From Methylovorus mays (GTDB lineage Bacteria; Pseudomonadota; Gammaproteobacteria; Burkholderiales; Methylophilaceae): a DNA stretch of 64,000 nt. The translations under genes and the position numbers were made by a program. The notes under the pieces were generated by a model. That model did no database searches and was not told the DNA's origin. It saw nothing but the letters and a program-made list of their open reading frames with translations. The DNA lies in contig NZ_JAJAVG010000003.1 in NCBI RefSeq assembly GCF_020531915.1, forward strand, positions 248,001 through 312,000, in the 5' to 3' direction. Below are positions 28,749-39,063 of this stretch, in pieces. Within the stretch, counting starts at the first letter, position 1. Every line of letters starts with the position of its first letter.

Positions 28749-29743
28749 GCGGAAGCGGATGTTTTCTGTGAGAGTTCAATGGCAAGCTGGATGGCGGCCA
28801 GCAGGCTGCCAGCGTTGGCTTTGCCCGTGCCGGCAAGGTCGAGTGCGGTGCCATGGTCTACCGAAGTACGGAGGATGGGCAGCCCCAGCGTGACGTTAAC
28901 GCCGCCGCCGAAGCTGGCGTGTTTGAGTACGGGCAGGCCCTGGTCGTGATACATCGCCAGTACCGCATCGCCGTGCTGCAGATGATGGGGGGCAAACAGG
29001 GTATCCGCCGGTAGCGGACCTTGCAGCAGCATGCCTTCGCTGCGCAGCTGATCCAGCACGGGGGTAATCGTGGTGATTTCTTCATCGCCGAGATAACCAC
29101 CTTCACCGGCGTGCGGATTCAGCCCTGCCACCAGAATGCGCGGCTGGGCGATGCCGAATTTATGGATCAGGTCGTGATGCAGGATGCGCAGCGTGGTTTC
29201 CAGGCTGCGGCGTGTAATGGCGGCACTGACCGCCGTGAGGGGTAAGTGGGTGGTGGCCAGCGCCACGCGCATGCCGCCGCCTACCAGCATCATCACCACT
29301 TGCGCGGTGCCGGTTTTTTCTGCCAGAAACTCGGTGTGGCCGGTAAAGGCAATGCCTGCATCGTTGATCACCCCTTTATGCACGGGGGCGGTGACCATGG
29401 CGTTGAAAGCGCCATTGGCGCAGCCTTGCAGGGCGATCTCGAGCGTGCGCAGTACATAGGCGCTGTTGCGCGCATCCAGTGTGCCTGCGATGGCCGGGGC
29501 GGTTAGCGGGGTATGGTGCACCCGCAGCTCACCATTGCCCCGGTGCAGGGAAGGGGACGTTTCGTTGGAGGTGATCGTAAGGGGCAAGCTCAGTTGTTGC
29601 GCGCGTGCCGTGAGCAGATCGCGGTCCGCAATGACGGTGACGCACGCGGCCAGCGGCTGACTGGCCAGCATCACACACAAATCCGGACCTATGCCGGCTG
29701 GCTCGCCCGCAGTAATGGCTATATGGGGTAAGCGCCTGTCCAC
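28745..29743 (-). CDS. pdxA: 4-hydroxythreonine-4-phosphate dehydrogenase
   Basis: Metal- and NAD-dependent step in pyridoxal phosphate synthesis from 4-phosphohydroxy-threonine. The 332-residue protein has ITAGEPAGIGPDL, TAPVHKGVINDAG, FTGHTEFLAEKTG, the metal-ligand segment VAGLNPHAGEGGYLG and the CYHDQG-like MYHDQGLPVLKHASFG. It lies between surA (3-bp gap) and rsmA (4-bp overlap). Confidence 0.97.
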   Translation of the reverse strand: MDRRLPHIAITAGEPAGIGPDLCVMLASQPLAACVTVIADRDLLTARAQQLSLPLTITSNETSPSLHRGNGELRVHHTPLTAPAIAGTLDARNSAYVLRTLEIALQGCANGAFNAMVTAPVHKGVINDAGIAFTGHTEFLAEKTGTAQVVMMLVGGGMRVALATTHLPLTAVSAAITRRSLETTLRILHHDLIHKFGIAQPRILVAGLNPHAGEGGYLGDEEITTITPVLDQLRSEGMLLQGPLPADTLFAPHHLQHGDAVLAMYHDQGLPVLKHASFGGGVNVTLGLPILRTSVDHGTALDLAGTGKANAGSLLAAIQLAIELSQKTSASA

Positions 29744-29746
29744 TGC

Positions 29747-31072
29747 TTAATATTTGTCTTCCAGGCGCAGCTCGACATAGGCACGGTCACGCAGTTCGCG
29801 CACCCAGTCCTGATAAGCTTCATCGGCTTTGCGCTGACGGATTTCCTGACGCGCTTTCATGCGTTCCGCTTCACGTGTCATGTCCTGGTTGCGGCGTTCC
29901 AGCACTTGAATCAGGTGCCAGCCAAAAGGCGAACGCACGGCGTCACTGATCTGGCCTGGCTGCAAGGCATTCATGGCTTTTTCAAATTGTGGAACGGTGT
30001 CACCCGGGTTAACCCAGCCAAGGTCGCCACCATTGGCTGCCGAGCCGTCGTTGGAATACCGTTTTGCCGCCTCACCAAAATCCTCACCGTTATCAATGAG
30101 CTGCTTGATGCCATCAATCTTGCGCTTGGCTTCTGTTTCCGACAGCACTTCGCTGGTCTTGATCAGGATGTGGCGGGTGTGCGTTTGCTGCACCATGGTG
30201 GAGGTATTGCCGCCGCGGCGGTCGGTGAGCTTCAGAATATGGAAGCCATTAGGGCTGCGCAGAATGCCGGATAACTGGCCGACCTGCATGGGCTTAAGTG
30301 CTTCCAGAAACAAGGCGGGTACCTGCGCTGCGGTTTTCCATCCCAGCTTGCCACCTTCGAGTGCATTGGGCGCATCGGAGACGCGGGCAGATACCTGGCC
30401 GAAGTCTTCACCGGCCTGCAGTTTCTTCAGGGCATCTTCTGCCTTCTCGCGCAGGCGCTTGAGGTCCTCGGGCGATCCATCTTCCGGTGCGCGGATGAGG
30501 ATGTGGGAGATTTCATATTCATCCGACGAATCCTGGCGAGAGGATTGCGTGGTCAGGAAGTTGTCCACCTCGGATTCGGTCACATTGACGCGGTTGTCCA
30601 CTTCACGCTCGCGCAAGCGGGCCAGCAGGATTTCATTGCGGATGTCTTCGCGGAATTTCTTGTAGACAATGCCTTCGGCCGCCAGGGCTTCCTTGAACTC
30701 AGGCACGCCCATCTTGTTTTGCTCGGCGATACGCATGATGGTCTTGTCCAACTGGTCATCGTCTACGCGCAGGCCGGTCTGTGCGGCATATTGAAGTTGC
30801 AGCCGGTCGTTGATCAGGCGCTCCAGTATCTGTTTTTCCAGCACATTGCGAGGTGGTAACTGGTTGCCTTGCTTTTCCAGTTGCGCACTGACGATTTCAA
30901 TGCGGTCGTTTAACTCTTTTTCGGTGATGACACCCTGGTCGACGACGGCCACGATACGGTCAATCTTGTTGACAGAGCCTTCCTGTGCAGCGATGGCAAC
31001 ATGTGGAAACAGGGCGCCAACCCACAGGAACAAGCCTGCCATCAGGCAGTTTTTAATGGTCATATTACTCAT
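29747..31072 (-). CDS. surA: periplasmic chaperone and peptidyl-prolyl isomerase SurA
   Basis: Folds outer-membrane proteins, including LptD, in the periplasm. The 441-residue protein has a signal peptide ([21 protein letters not shown]), a SurA N-terminal domain with [20 protein letters not shown], and two parvulin domains, roughly residues 185-290 ([13 protein letters not shown]) and 298-400 ([33 protein letters not shown]). The C-terminal helix completes the core. Start overlaps the lptD stop by 8 bases, coupling a chaperone to one of its main clients. Confidence 0.96.
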   Translation of the reverse strand: MSNMTIKNCLMAGLFLWVGALFPHVAIAAQEGSVNKIDRIVAVVDQGVITEKELNDRIEIVSAQLEKQGNQLPPRNVLEKQILERLINDRLQLQYAAQTGLRVDDDQLDKTIMRIAEQNKMGVPEFKEALAAEGIVYKKFREDIRNEILLARLREREVDNRVNVTESEVDNFLTTQSSRQDSSDEYEISHILIRAPEDGSPEDLKRLREKAEDALKKLQAGEDFGQVSARVSDAPNALEGGKLGWKTAAQVPALFLEALKPMQVGQLSGILRSPNGFHILKLTDRRGGNTSTMVQQTHTRHILIKTSEVLSETEAKRKIDGIKQLIDNGEDFGEAAKRYSNDGSAANGGDLGWVNPGDTVPQFEKAMNALQPGQISDAVRSPFGWHLIQVLERRNQDMTREAERMKARQEIRQRKADEAYQDWVRELRDRAYVELRLEDKY

Positions 31073-33551
31073 AGGAGGATGGTTGTTGCTGAACGGTGTC
31101 GGAGATCAAGCCTGTGCTGGTATAGCCAGGAATACCCCGGTTTAGCAGGGTTAACGGATTGGAACCAATAGAGGCGAGCCCGCCAAGTTCCAGCTGGATA
31201 AAGAAAGCGTAGTTGGCGTTGGCAGTGGCGGTAGATACGCGTTGCAATACCGTACGGGCTTGCCAGCAGCCTGCGTTATATTCAAGACCCGCCAGGCCTT
31301 CAATCGGGCGGTCTTCACGCAGGGAGTAGTTCCAGCGGCCCAAGCCATACCAGCCATTGCCCAAGGGCCATTGGCTGGAAAGGTTGACCTGCTCCAGACG
31401 CTCTTCGGTATAACGGTAGCCGATATTCAGCACTTTGCCGGGCTCGGGATTGTAACGGGCGCCGATGTTGGCCTTGGTGGTGCGGCTGCGGTCAGTATTG
31501 AACTGCCATGCCGTATCCAGGCTCCACTTGTTGAGCAGTTTGGCGGTGAGCGCTGTCACAATATCCGAAGAATCGCCTGTGCGCAGATTGGCTCCGGGGA
31601 TGCCGACTTTCTGGTCAGCAAAGTAAAAACGCTGACCAATGGTCGCGGCCAGGCGCTGTTCGCCCGTCCGATTGTCGAGCATACGGGAGGTGACTGCCAG
31701 CGTCAGCTGGTTGGCGTTGTTGATGCGATCACCGCCCGTAAACTGATTCTCAAGGAAAATCGTGTTCATGCTGAGGTCTGATTCGGCGGAGTCGAACACC
31801 GGAATCATGGACTGGTCGCGATAGGGGATATAGACATAGTAAAGGCGTGGTTCAAGCGTCTGGGTGTAGCTGTTGTTTACCACGCGCATTTGCCGGTCAA
31901 AGTACAGTCCGCTATCCAGGCTGGCGATGGGCAGGGTGCGGTTAGTAGAGCGGAAGGTGCCCGTCTGTGTTGTGACCCCGTCATCGGTTTCAATCCGCCA
32001 GTCCGTATTGTTATTCAGGCTGTAGCTGGTGTAGTGCACGCCCAGTTTTGGCGTGATGTAGCCATACGGTTTTGCCATGGGCAGGCTGATGCTGGGGTAG
32101 GCCGTATAGCGATTGCCTGTGACCTGGGTAAACAAATTCTGATTATCCGCGGCCAGATTTATTCTGGTTTTGGATGAGTCACGATCGAAGCTTGACCACT
32201 GTGTGTACAAATTGGTGTTAAACGGACCAATGTCATCATTACCCGTCAGGGTCAGTTGCGGCAGGCGTTCGTATGGGTAGGAGCGTGTACTTGCACTGCT
32301 GCTGGTACTGCTAGTGGATTCCAGCGTCTGATATTTCTGAACAATACCGTCGAATTTCCAGACATCATCCGCATATCGAACATACCCACCTTGCGGCAGA
32401 TTTACCCGGCTGGTGATCGTGATGCGCGTGGACATTTCCGAAAAGTATTTGTCATCCGATACTTTTTCCACGTTATATCCTGCAGACCAGCCATTTCCGA
32501 GCTGCTGGTCATGCTTGAGTCGAGCGTAGTAACGCGTATCGCCTGTGCTGGCGTCGCTGGGCAGATACTCCACATTATTAATGCCGGAGTAGGATTCACC
32601 CAGGTAGCGGAATTCGCCCTGATATTGCAACCCGCGCGTACCCAGGTAGCGGGTGGCCAGGGTGGCATCCATATTGGGCGCGATATTCCAGTAGAACGGG
32701 GTCAGCAACTCGAAACCACTGCGGGATGTCGTGCCAAAGGTGGGCGACAGCAAGCCGGTTTTACGCTGGTTCAGGAAGGAGAAGCTGATCCATGGCGTAT
32801 ACAGAATTGGGGTATCCAAAAACTCCACCCGCGCATTGCGCGCCGTGGCCGTCTTGGTATAGTCATCCAGTTCGAGCTCGCTGGCTTTGATATACCAGTC
32901 ATCGCGACCCACTTCGCAGGTGGTGTAGCGAGCATCCGTGAGGCGTTTTTTATCCTGGCCTTCAAAGAAAATGGCCGAAGCATCGCCACGCGAAGCCCCT
33001 ACTTTTTTCTGAAAACCTGGTGAGCTGGTGGATTTGTCGTCTATGTTTTGCGAGCTGATCTGTGAGTTGTTATCGGTGATGACTTCATTTGGGTCAGCAA
33101 AGGTCTTGGTCGTGCCAAGATTGGCGGCGCCTGCCAGTGGTACACCTGTAAACTGGTTATTGAGCTTGAATGAGGCGTCGCGCATTTCCCCTATGTTTTC
33201 ATGCAATTGCATGCGAAGCTCGGGGCCGGTGACGATGCCGCCGCCCGACTCGATGCGCGCATTTCCCAGTACATGCAGGGCCTCGTTTTGCTCATCGTAC
33301 TCAATCACATCGCCGTACACATCTTGACCTTCCTGATGTAGCGAGGCGTTGCCAGTGGCTTTCATTTTGCGCCCCAGATTCATCTGCAGCTTGTCGCCTT
33401 CAATGGTCACTTCGCCTGGCTGGCTGTTGACGCCCACAGTCTGCAACGGAGCGCTGCCCATTTGCTCGAGTTCGGATGGCTCTGCGGCTTGGACTGAACT
33501 GTAGTTGAGGCAAATGAAGGCTACGGCAAATGGTAGTCGGCGGATTTTCAC
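31065..33551 (-). CDS. lptD: LPS-assembly protein LptD
   Basis: Outer-membrane barrel that, with LptE, places lipopolysaccharide on the cell surface. The chosen GTG start at 33551 gives a good signal peptide ([21 protein letters not shown]) and 828 residues; in-frame ATGs at 33611 and 33635 would add an unusual extension. After the signal come an OstA/LptA-like jellyroll ([38 protein letters not shown]) and the large LptD barrel domain with [14 protein letters not shown]-like and [11 protein letters not shown] segments. The mature protein contains only two cysteines, one in ARYTTCEV and one in YNAGCWQA, fewer than the four of E. coli. It heads lptD-surA-pdxA-rsmA and is divergent from amgK. 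Confidence 0.94.
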   Translation of the reverse strand: MKIRRLPFAVAFICLNYSSVQAAEPSELEQMGSAPLQTVGVNSQPGEVTIEGDKLQMNLGRKMKATGNASLHQEGQDVYGDVIEYDEQNEALHVLGNARIESGGGIVTGPELRMQLHENIGEMRDASFKLNNQFTGVPLAGAANLGTTKTFADPNEVITDNNSQISSQNIDDKSTSSPGFQKKVGASRGDASAIFFEGQDKKRLTDARYTTCEVGRDDWYIKASELELDDYTKTATARNARVEFLDTPILYTPWISFSFLNQRKTGLLSPTFGTTSRSGFELLTPFYWNIAPNMDATLATRYLGTRGLQYQGEFRYLGESYSGINNVEYLPSDASTGDTRYYARLKHDQQLGNGWSAGYNVEKVSDDKYFSEMSTRITITSRVNLPQGGYVRYADDVWKFDGIVQKYQTLESTSSTSSSASTRSYPYERLPQLTLTGNDDIGPFNTNLYTQWSSFDRDSSKTRINLAADNQNLFTQVTGNRYTAYPSISLPMAKPYGYITPKLGVHYTSYSLNNNTDWRIETDDGVTTQTGTFRSTNRTLPIASLDSGLYFDRQMRVVNNSYTQTLEPRLYYVYIPYRDQSMIPVFDSAESDLSMNTIFLENQFTGGDRINNANQLTLAVTSRMLDNRTGEQRLAATIGQRFYFADQKVGIPGANLRTGDSSDIVTALTAKLLNKWSLDTAWQFNTDRSRTTKANIGARYNPEPGKVLNIGYRYTEERLEQVNLSSQWPLGNGWYGLGRWNYSLREDRPIEGLAGLEYNAGCWQARTVLQRVSTATANANYAFFIQLELGGLASIGSNPLTLLNRGIPGYTSTGLISDTVQQQPSSYE

Positions 33552-33725
33552 TGTGGTTGGGCTACGCAAAAAGTGTGGGTGAGACTTTGTTATAGGGTGA
33601 TAAAATCGCATAAATTCAATTTTTAGGCAATGCATATCTTTGTCGCTGATAGCGTGAAAACCGCGTCACGCAAGCATTTGCAGGCGTTGCCACAAGTGTT
33701 AATTTTGTCAGGAAATCTTTATCCC

Positions 33726-34715
33726 ATGCGATTGACCCAATTGCAGGCATGGCTGGACCAGGTCCTTGACCATGCCTCTTATCAACTGACCACCGCTTCG
33801 GCGGATGCCAGCTTCCGGCGTTATTTTCGAGTGCATCTGGCAGACCGTACGCTGATTGCGATGGATGCGCCGCCACCGCAGGAGGATTGCCGACCATTTG
33901 TCGATGTTGCCAAACTATTGCTGGATGCCGGCCTTAATGTGCCGAAAATATTGGCACAGGATCTGGAGCAGGGGTATTTGTTGCTGAGTGACCTTGGTGA
34001 TACCACCTATCTGCAAGTGCTGACGGCAGACAGTGCCGGCGCCTTGTATCATGATGCCTCCCAGGCACTGGTGGCCTTGCAGCGCGCCAGTCGCCCAGGT
34101 GTTCTCCCTCTTTACGACGAAGCCTTGCTGATGCGGGAGATGCATCTTTTTCCTGATTGGTATGTCAAGCGCCACCTGAATATTGCGCTGGATGCAAAAC
34201 AGCAGGCGGTGCTGGAGCGCACATTTGCCATCCTCACTGAAAACGCCTTGTCCCAGGGCCAAGTGTATGTGCATCGTGATTACCATGCCCGCAACCTGAT
34301 GCTGTGCGAGCCTAACCCCGGCGTACTCGATTTTCAGGATGCTGTTTATGGTCCGGTCACCTATGATCTGGTTTCCCTGTTCAAGGATGCTTACATTGCC
34401 TGGGAAGAAGAGCAGGTGCTGGATTGGACAGTGCGCTACTGGCAATCTGCGCGCGATGCTGGTTTGCCAGTGCCACGGGATTTTTCCGAGTTTTATCGTG
34501 ATTTTGAGTTCATGGGGGCGCAGCGCCACATCAAGGTGCTGGGGATTTTTGCCCGCCTGAATTACCGTGATGGCAAGGATGGCTATCTCAAGGATATGCC
34601 ACTGGTGCTGGAATATTTGCGCCGGGTTTGTGCCCGCTATACCGAGTTGCGTCCCATGTGGCGCCTGCTTGATCAGTTGCATGATGTTGCGCCGCAGCAG
34701 GGCCTAACCTTCTGA
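33726..34715 (+). CDS. amgK: N-acetylmuramate/N-acetylglucosamine 1-kinase AmgK
   Basis: Sugar kinase of the aminoglycoside-phosphotransferase fold that phosphorylates MurNAc at C1 in the recycling route that bypasses de novo UDP-MurNAc synthesis. The 329-residue protein has the ATP-binding region SADASFRRYFRVHL with YLLLSDLGDTTYL, the catalytic HRDYHARNLML and the metal-binding LDFQDAVYGPVTYDLVSL. The assignment over a generic phosphotransferase rests on the overlap by one base with murU, the same pair as in Pseudomonas. ATG at 33726 is preferred to one at 33630, whose extra residues are not conserved. It begins the operon amgK-murU-pepP-ubiH-ubiI-dsbC. Confidence 0.88.
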   Translation: MRLTQLQAWLDQVLDHASYQLTTASADASFRRYFRVHLADRTLIAMDAPPPQEDCRPFVDVAKLLLDAGLNVPKILAQDLEQGYLLLSDLGDTTYLQVLTADSAGALYHDASQALVALQRASRPGVLPLYDEALLMREMHLFPDWYVKRHLNIALDAKQQAVLERTFAILTENALSQGQVYVHRDYHARNLMLCEPNPGVLDFQDAVYGPVTYDLVSLFKDAYIAWEEEQVLDWTVRYWQSARDAGLPVPRDFSEFYRDFEFMGAQRHIKVLGIFARLNYRDGKDGYLKDMPLVLEYLRRVCARYTELRPMWRLLDQLHDVAPQQGLTF

Positions 34716-35401
34716 TGCGTGCCATGATTCTGGCTGCAGGGCGGGGCTCCCGTATGCGCCCGCTGACTGACCATACCCCCAAGCCATTATTGAAAGCAGG
34801 TGGCAAGCCTCTTATCGTTCATCATCTCGAACATCTGGCCGCGGCAGGTTTTTCCGAGGTTGTCATTAATCATGCCTATCTGGGCGAGCAAATTGAGCGG
34901 ACACTGGGGAACGGCAACGCCTGGGGCCTGTCGATAGAATACTCGCGTGAAGCCGAGGCGCTGGAAACCGCAGGCGGTGTCGCGGCGGCCTTGCCTTTGC
35001 TGGGCGATGCGCCCTTTCTGGTGATCAGTGGCGATATTTATGTCGAAGCGGATTACCGGCAGTTAAGTGAAGGTGTGCTGGCAGAAGGAGATGCTGCACT
35101 GGCCAGTCTGTGGATGGTGGACAATCCATCCTGGCATGCTGCTGGGGATTTTGGTCTGGTCAATGGTTTCATTCAGCTGGATGGCAATCCCAAACTGACC
35201 TATGCCAATATTGGTGTTTTTCAGCCCGCTTTTTTTGCCAGCGTACCCGCCGGGACGAGCATGCCCATGTTGCCTCTGTTCAAGGCAGCGATTTCCAGCG
35301 GGCGACTGGCTGGCCGGCATTTTTCGGGCGTTTGGGACAATATCGGCACGCCCGCCCAGCTGGCCCAGCTGGATGCTTATCTGAATGAGTCACATGCTTA
35401 A
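34715..35401 (+). CDS. murU: N-acetylmuramate-1-phosphate uridylyltransferase MurU
   Basis: Nucleotidyltransferase that makes UDP-MurNAc from MurNAc-1-phosphate and UTP. The 228-residue protein has the signature MILAAGRGSRMRPLT, then TPKPLLKAGGKPLI, VVINHAYLGEQIE and the metal-binding SGDIYVEADY. Its ATG overlaps the amgK stop, and the pair forms the anabolic muramate recycling path linked to intrinsic fosfomycin tolerance in pseudomonads. A glucose-1-phosphate thymidylyltransferase would be longer. Nine bases separate it from pepP. Confidence 0.9.
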   Translation: MRAMILAAGRGSRMRPLTDHTPKPLLKAGGKPLIVHHLEHLAAAGFSEVVINHAYLGEQIERTLGNGNAWGLSIEYSREAEALETAGGVAAALPLLGDAPFLVISGDIYVEADYRQLSEGVLAEGDAALASLWMVDNPSWHAAGDFGLVNGFIQLDGNPKLTYANIGVFQPAFFASVPAGTSMPMLPLFKAAISSGRLAGRHFSGVWDNIGTPAQLAQLDAYLNESHA

Positions 35402-35410
35402 GGTTATGCC

Positions 35411-36715
35411 ATGCTAGATATACCGCATTTGCAATCCCGACGTGCCACCCTTGCCAGTCGCATGGGGCAGGGCATCGCCATTATTCCCACCGCGGCCGAG
35501 GCCTTGCGCAATCGGGACACTCATTATCCCTACCGCTATGACAGCTATTTTTACTACCTGACGGCTTTTACCGAGCCCGAGGCTGTGATTGTGGTGATTG
35601 CGGGCGACAGCCCCAAAAGCATCCTGTTCTGCCGCGACAAGGATATGGAGCGCGAGATATGGGATGGTTTCCGGCATGGTCCTGCCGGTGCGCTGGCGGA
35701 GTTTGGTGTCGACGAAGCGTATTCCATCAGCGAACTGGATACCCGCATCCTGGCCTTGCTCGCCAATCAGCCAGAGCTTTACTTCAGCCTGGGCGCCGAT
35801 GCGGCCTGGGATCAACGTGTGACAGGATGGATCAATCAATTGCGCAGTCAGGGCCGGGCTGGGGTCAGCGCGCCGGCTGCGATTCGCGATGTGAGAGCCT
35901 TGCTGGATGAGATGCGGCTTATCAAGTCGCCGCAGGAGATTGCCACCATGCGCCGCGCCGCGGTGATCTCCGCAGAGGCGCATGCGCGTGCCATGCAGGC
36001 CACCAAACCCGGCAAGCATGAATACGAAATTGAAGCCGAGTTGCTGCACACTTTTTATCGCCATGGCAGCCAGTATCCGGCGTATACCTCCATCGTGGCA
36101 GGCGGAGCAAATGCCTGCGTACTGCATTACATCGCCAACAATGCGCCGCTCAACGACGGCGATCTGTTGTTGATCGACGCGGGCTGCGAGCTGGATGGTT
36201 ATGCTTCGGACATTACACGTACCTTTCCGGTCAATGGCCGGTTCAGTGCCGCGCAGAAGGATGTTTACGAACTGGTGCTGGCGGCGCAATACGCCGCCAT
36301 CGCCCAGGTCAACCCGCAATCGCATTGGAACGCGCCGCATGAAGCCGCGCTCAAGGTATTGGCGCAAGGCTTTATTGATCTGGGCCTGTGCCGCGGCACG
36401 GTGGATGCGGTGCTGGAGTCAGGCGATTATCGCCAGTTTTACATGCATCGCACCGGTCATTGGCTGGGCCTCGATGTGCATGATGCCGGGGAGTACAAGT
36501 GCGATGGCGAATGGCGCACATTGCAGCCGGGCATGATGCTGACGGTAGAGCCTGGATGTTACATTCGCCCGGCCGAGGGTGTGCCGGAGGCCTTCTGGAA
36601 CATCGGCATCCGCATTGAAGATGATGCGTTGGTGACGGCTGAGGGCTGCGACATCATTACCGAAGCTGCGCCCAAGACGGTGGCTGCGATTGAAGAACTG
36701 ATGAGGACATCATGA
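35411..36715 (+). CDS. pepP: Xaa-Pro aminopeptidase
   Basis: Dimanganese M24B peptidase that removes N-terminal residues before proline. The 434-residue protein has an N-terminal creatinase-like domain (DTHYPYRYDSYFYYLTAF) and a C-terminal pita-bread domain with metal ligands in LLIDAGCELDGYASDITRTFP, HRTGHWLGLDVHD, TVEPGCYI and GIRIEDDALVT. It precedes ubiH with a 4-base overlap; the pepP-ubiH-ubiI order is the same as in E. coli. Confidence 0.97.
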   Translation: MLDIPHLQSRRATLASRMGQGIAIIPTAAEALRNRDTHYPYRYDSYFYYLTAFTEPEAVIVVIAGDSPKSILFCRDKDMEREIWDGFRHGPAGALAEFGVDEAYSISELDTRILALLANQPELYFSLGADAAWDQRVTGWINQLRSQGRAGVSAPAAIRDVRALLDEMRLIKSPQEIATMRRAAVISAEAHARAMQATKPGKHEYEIEAELLHTFYRHGSQYPAYTSIVAGGANACVLHYIANNAPLNDGDLLLIDAGCELDGYASDITRTFPVNGRFSAAQKDVYELVLAAQYAAIAQVNPQSHWNAPHEAALKVLAQGFIDLGLCRGTVDAVLESGDYRQFYMHRTGHWLGLDVHDAGEYKCDGEWRTLQPGMMLTVEPGCYIRPAEGVPEAFWNIGIRIEDDALVTAEGCDIITEAAPKTVAAIEELMRTS

Positions 36716-37884
36716 GCGATCAGTCCGATATCATTATCGTAGGCGGCGGCCCGGTTGGCGCTACTCTGGCACTGACCCTGCGGCAGCAGGGGCTGCGCGC
36801 CACCTTGCTGGAGGCACGCGCGCCAGGTGCTGCGCATGCGGATCAGCGTGCGCTGGCACTATCCTATGGCACGCGGGTGATACTGGAAAAGCTCGGCTTG
36901 TGGGGCCAGCTCGCAGAGCAGGCCACTGCTATCAACACGATTCATATTTCCCAACGTGGCAGCCTGGGCCGCTCACGTTTGCGGGCGGAAGAGCACGGCC
37001 AGTCAGCACTGGGGTATGTGCTTTCCTATGGCCATCTGACCCGGGTTCTTGATTACGCCCTGCAGCAGGACAACGAGACCGATATCCGCCATGAGGCCGA
37101 GGTGCTGACCATTACGCCATCCGCTGAGCATGGCGAGGTGATCTACCGGCAGCATGGCGTCACGCATACCTTGACTGGCAAGCTGGTTGTGCTCGCTGAT
37201 GGGGGGCGTAGCCTGGGCGATATACTTGGACTGAAGCGCGAAACCAAGCATTATGGACATGATGCACTGGTCACCAAGGTGCGTGCTGAGTTGGCCCATG
37301 ACAATATTGCCTATGAGCGATTCACGCCGGATGGCCCGGTCGCATTGCTGCCTAATGGGCCGCGGGATTTTTCACTGGTATGGACCGGGGAGGCGGCCGC
37401 CGTCCATGCTTTGCTTGAGTTGCCGGATGATGTCTTCCTGCAGCAGTTGCATGAGCATTTTGGCGATCGCGTAGGACGATTTCTACAGGTGGAAAAGCGC
37501 ATGAGCTTTCCGCTTAAACTTTCCTACCTTGATCCGGTTACCGCGCCGCATCTGGTGGTGATCGGCAATGCCGCTCAGACCATGCATCCCGTGGCTGGGC
37601 AGGGTTTCAATGTGGGGCTGCGCGATGCCTGGGAGCTCGCCAGAAAGATTGCCGAAACATCCCCTGCGGCATGGGGGAGTCCGGACATGTTCAAGGCCTA
37701 CAGTGCCAGCCGCAAAACCGACACCAAGCGCGGTTTGCTGTTTACCGATTTTCTGGTCAACCTGTTTTCCAATGAGATCGTCGGGCTCAACCGCATGCGG
37801 GGGATGGGCCTGGGCTTGCTTGATGTTGTGCCGTTTGTAAAACACAAGCTGGTACGCAAGATGAGTTTTGGGAGCCGTGGATGA
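36712..37884 (+). CDS. ubiH: FAD-dependent 2-octaprenyl-6-methoxyphenol hydroxylase UbiH
   Basis: Aromatic hydroxylase of ubiquinone synthesis. The 390-residue protein has the FAD dinucleotide motif DIIIVGGGPVGATLALTL, the middle motif VVLADGGRS-LGDILG, and the ribose/pyrophosphate motif VVIGNAAQTMHPVAGQGFNVGLRD. The canonical GD before the His is GN here, as in other UbiH. Overlaps pepP and the next hydroxylase by 4 bases each, showing one translational unit. Confidence 0.92.
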   Translation: MSDQSDIIIVGGGPVGATLALTLRQQGLRATLLEARAPGAAHADQRALALSYGTRVILEKLGLWGQLAEQATAINTIHISQRGSLGRSRLRAEEHGQSALGYVLSYGHLTRVLDYALQQDNETDIRHEAEVLTITPSAEHGEVIYRQHGVTHTLTGKLVVLADGGRSLGDILGLKRETKHYGHDALVTKVRAELAHDNIAYERFTPDGPVALLPNGPRDFSLVWTGEAAAVHALLELPDDVFLQQLHEHFGDRVGRFLQVEKRMSFPLKLSYLDPVTAPHLVVIGNAAQTMHPVAGQGFNVGLRDAWELARKIAETSPAAWGSPDMFKAYSASRKTDTKRGLLFTDFLVNLFSNEIVGLNRMRGMGLGLLDVVPFVKHKLVRKMSFGSRG

Positions 37885-39041
37885 TGAAGCGAACGGAGAT
37901 GGTGGTGGTTGGTGGTGGCCTGGTCGGTTTGGCAACAGCGCTGGCTGCTACGCGCCAGGGCATGCAGGCCGTCTTGCTGGATCGTTCAGCGCGGCCAGCG
38001 CTGGCTAACCCGGATGGCTGGGATAGCCGTATCTATGCCATTACGCCAGGAAATGCGGCCTGGCTGGATAAGCTTGGCGCGTGGTCGCGTATCCCATCGC
38101 AACGTATTTGCCCCATTGATCGCATGATGGTCTGGGGCGATAGCGCCGAAGATCAGTTGCAATTTGCTGCTGAAGATATCAGCACCCCACAGCTGGGCTT
38201 TATTGTTGAAAACGCTGCGCTGCAGCAAGCCTTGCTGGAAACCCTGGACGACGCTGCCGTGGATCTGCGTTTTGAGGTCGTATGTCGGAGTGCCTCTTTG
38301 AGTGACGAAGCGGCTACGTTGACCTTGAAAAACGGTGAGAGAATCAATGCCGACTTGCTGGTGGCAGCCGATGGCGGCGCTTCCTGGGTGCGTCAGCAGG
38401 CGGGGATAAGCAGCGATAAGCATGTGTATGCTCAGCAGGGGCTGGTGGCGAATTTTGAAACGGCATTGCCGCATGGCAATATCGCGCGGCAATGGCTGAA
38501 CAAGGATGGAATTCTCGCCTGGCTGCCTTTACCCGGGAACCGCATTTCGATTGTCTGGTCCACGGAGAGGGCAAAGGAATTGCTTGCTCTGGATGCGGCA
38601 GCCCTTGAAGCCTGCGTGGCTGAAGCCGGTCAGCATGTGTTGGGGGCCTTGCGGCTCATTACGCCTGCAGCTGCTTTCCCGCTGGTCAAGCAGACATCGC
38701 ATGCGCTGGTAGCACCGCATCTGGCGCTGGTGGGGGATGCCGCACATCAGGTGCATCCACTCGCCGGGCAGGGAGTCAATCTGGGCTTTCGTGATGTGAT
38801 TTCCCTGATGCAGACTCTGACCAGGCGGCATGCTTTGCAGGGATGGGGTGATCTTCACCTTTTGCGTCACTACGAGCGGTCGCGCAAGACGGATATGGTA
38901 TCGTTGCAGGGATTGACGCATGGTTTGCAGTTGCTGTTTGCCACGGAGCACCCGTTGTTAAGGCGTCTGCGTAATCATGGCATGCGACTGGTAGAGCAAT
39001 CTGCACTGAAAAAGTCGCTGATACAGCACGCTATTATTTAA
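37881..39041 (+). CDS. FAD-dependent ubiquinone hydroxylase, UbiI/UbiF/VisC family
   Basis: A 386-residue paralogue of UbiH. Motifs: MVVVGGGLVGLATALAA, LVAADGGASWVRQQAG, and LVGDAAHQVHPLAGQGVNLGFRD. Members hydroxylate C5 or C6 of the ubiquinone ring; which position this one acts on cannot be settled from sequence, so no symbol is given. It overlaps ubiH by 4 bases, and dsbC follows after 22 bp. Confidence 0.9.
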   Translation: MMKRTEMVVVGGGLVGLATALAATRQGMQAVLLDRSARPALANPDGWDSRIYAITPGNAAWLDKLGAWSRIPSQRICPIDRMMVWGDSAEDQLQFAAEDISTPQLGFIVENAALQQALLETLDDAAVDLRFEVVCRSASLSDEAATLTLKNGERINADLLVAADGGASWVRQQAGISSDKHVYAQQGLVANFETALPHGNIARQWLNKDGILAWLPLPGNRISIVWSTERAKELLALDAAALEACVAEAGQHVLGALRLITPAAAFPLVKQTSHALVAPHLALVGDAAHQVHPLAGQGVNLGFRDVISLMQTLTRRHALQGWGDLHLLRHYERSRKTDMVSLQGLTHGLQLLFATEHPLLRRLRNHGMRLVEQSALKKSLIQHAII

Positions 39042-39063
39042 GCAGTTTGATTAAGGATATTTC

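Noticed and set aside
33552-33725. lptD promoter TTGAAT with TATAAC on the minus strand
   Set aside because: The spacer is 19 bp and both hexamers are imperfect, so it was not listed as a feature although it would agree with the GTG start at 33551.
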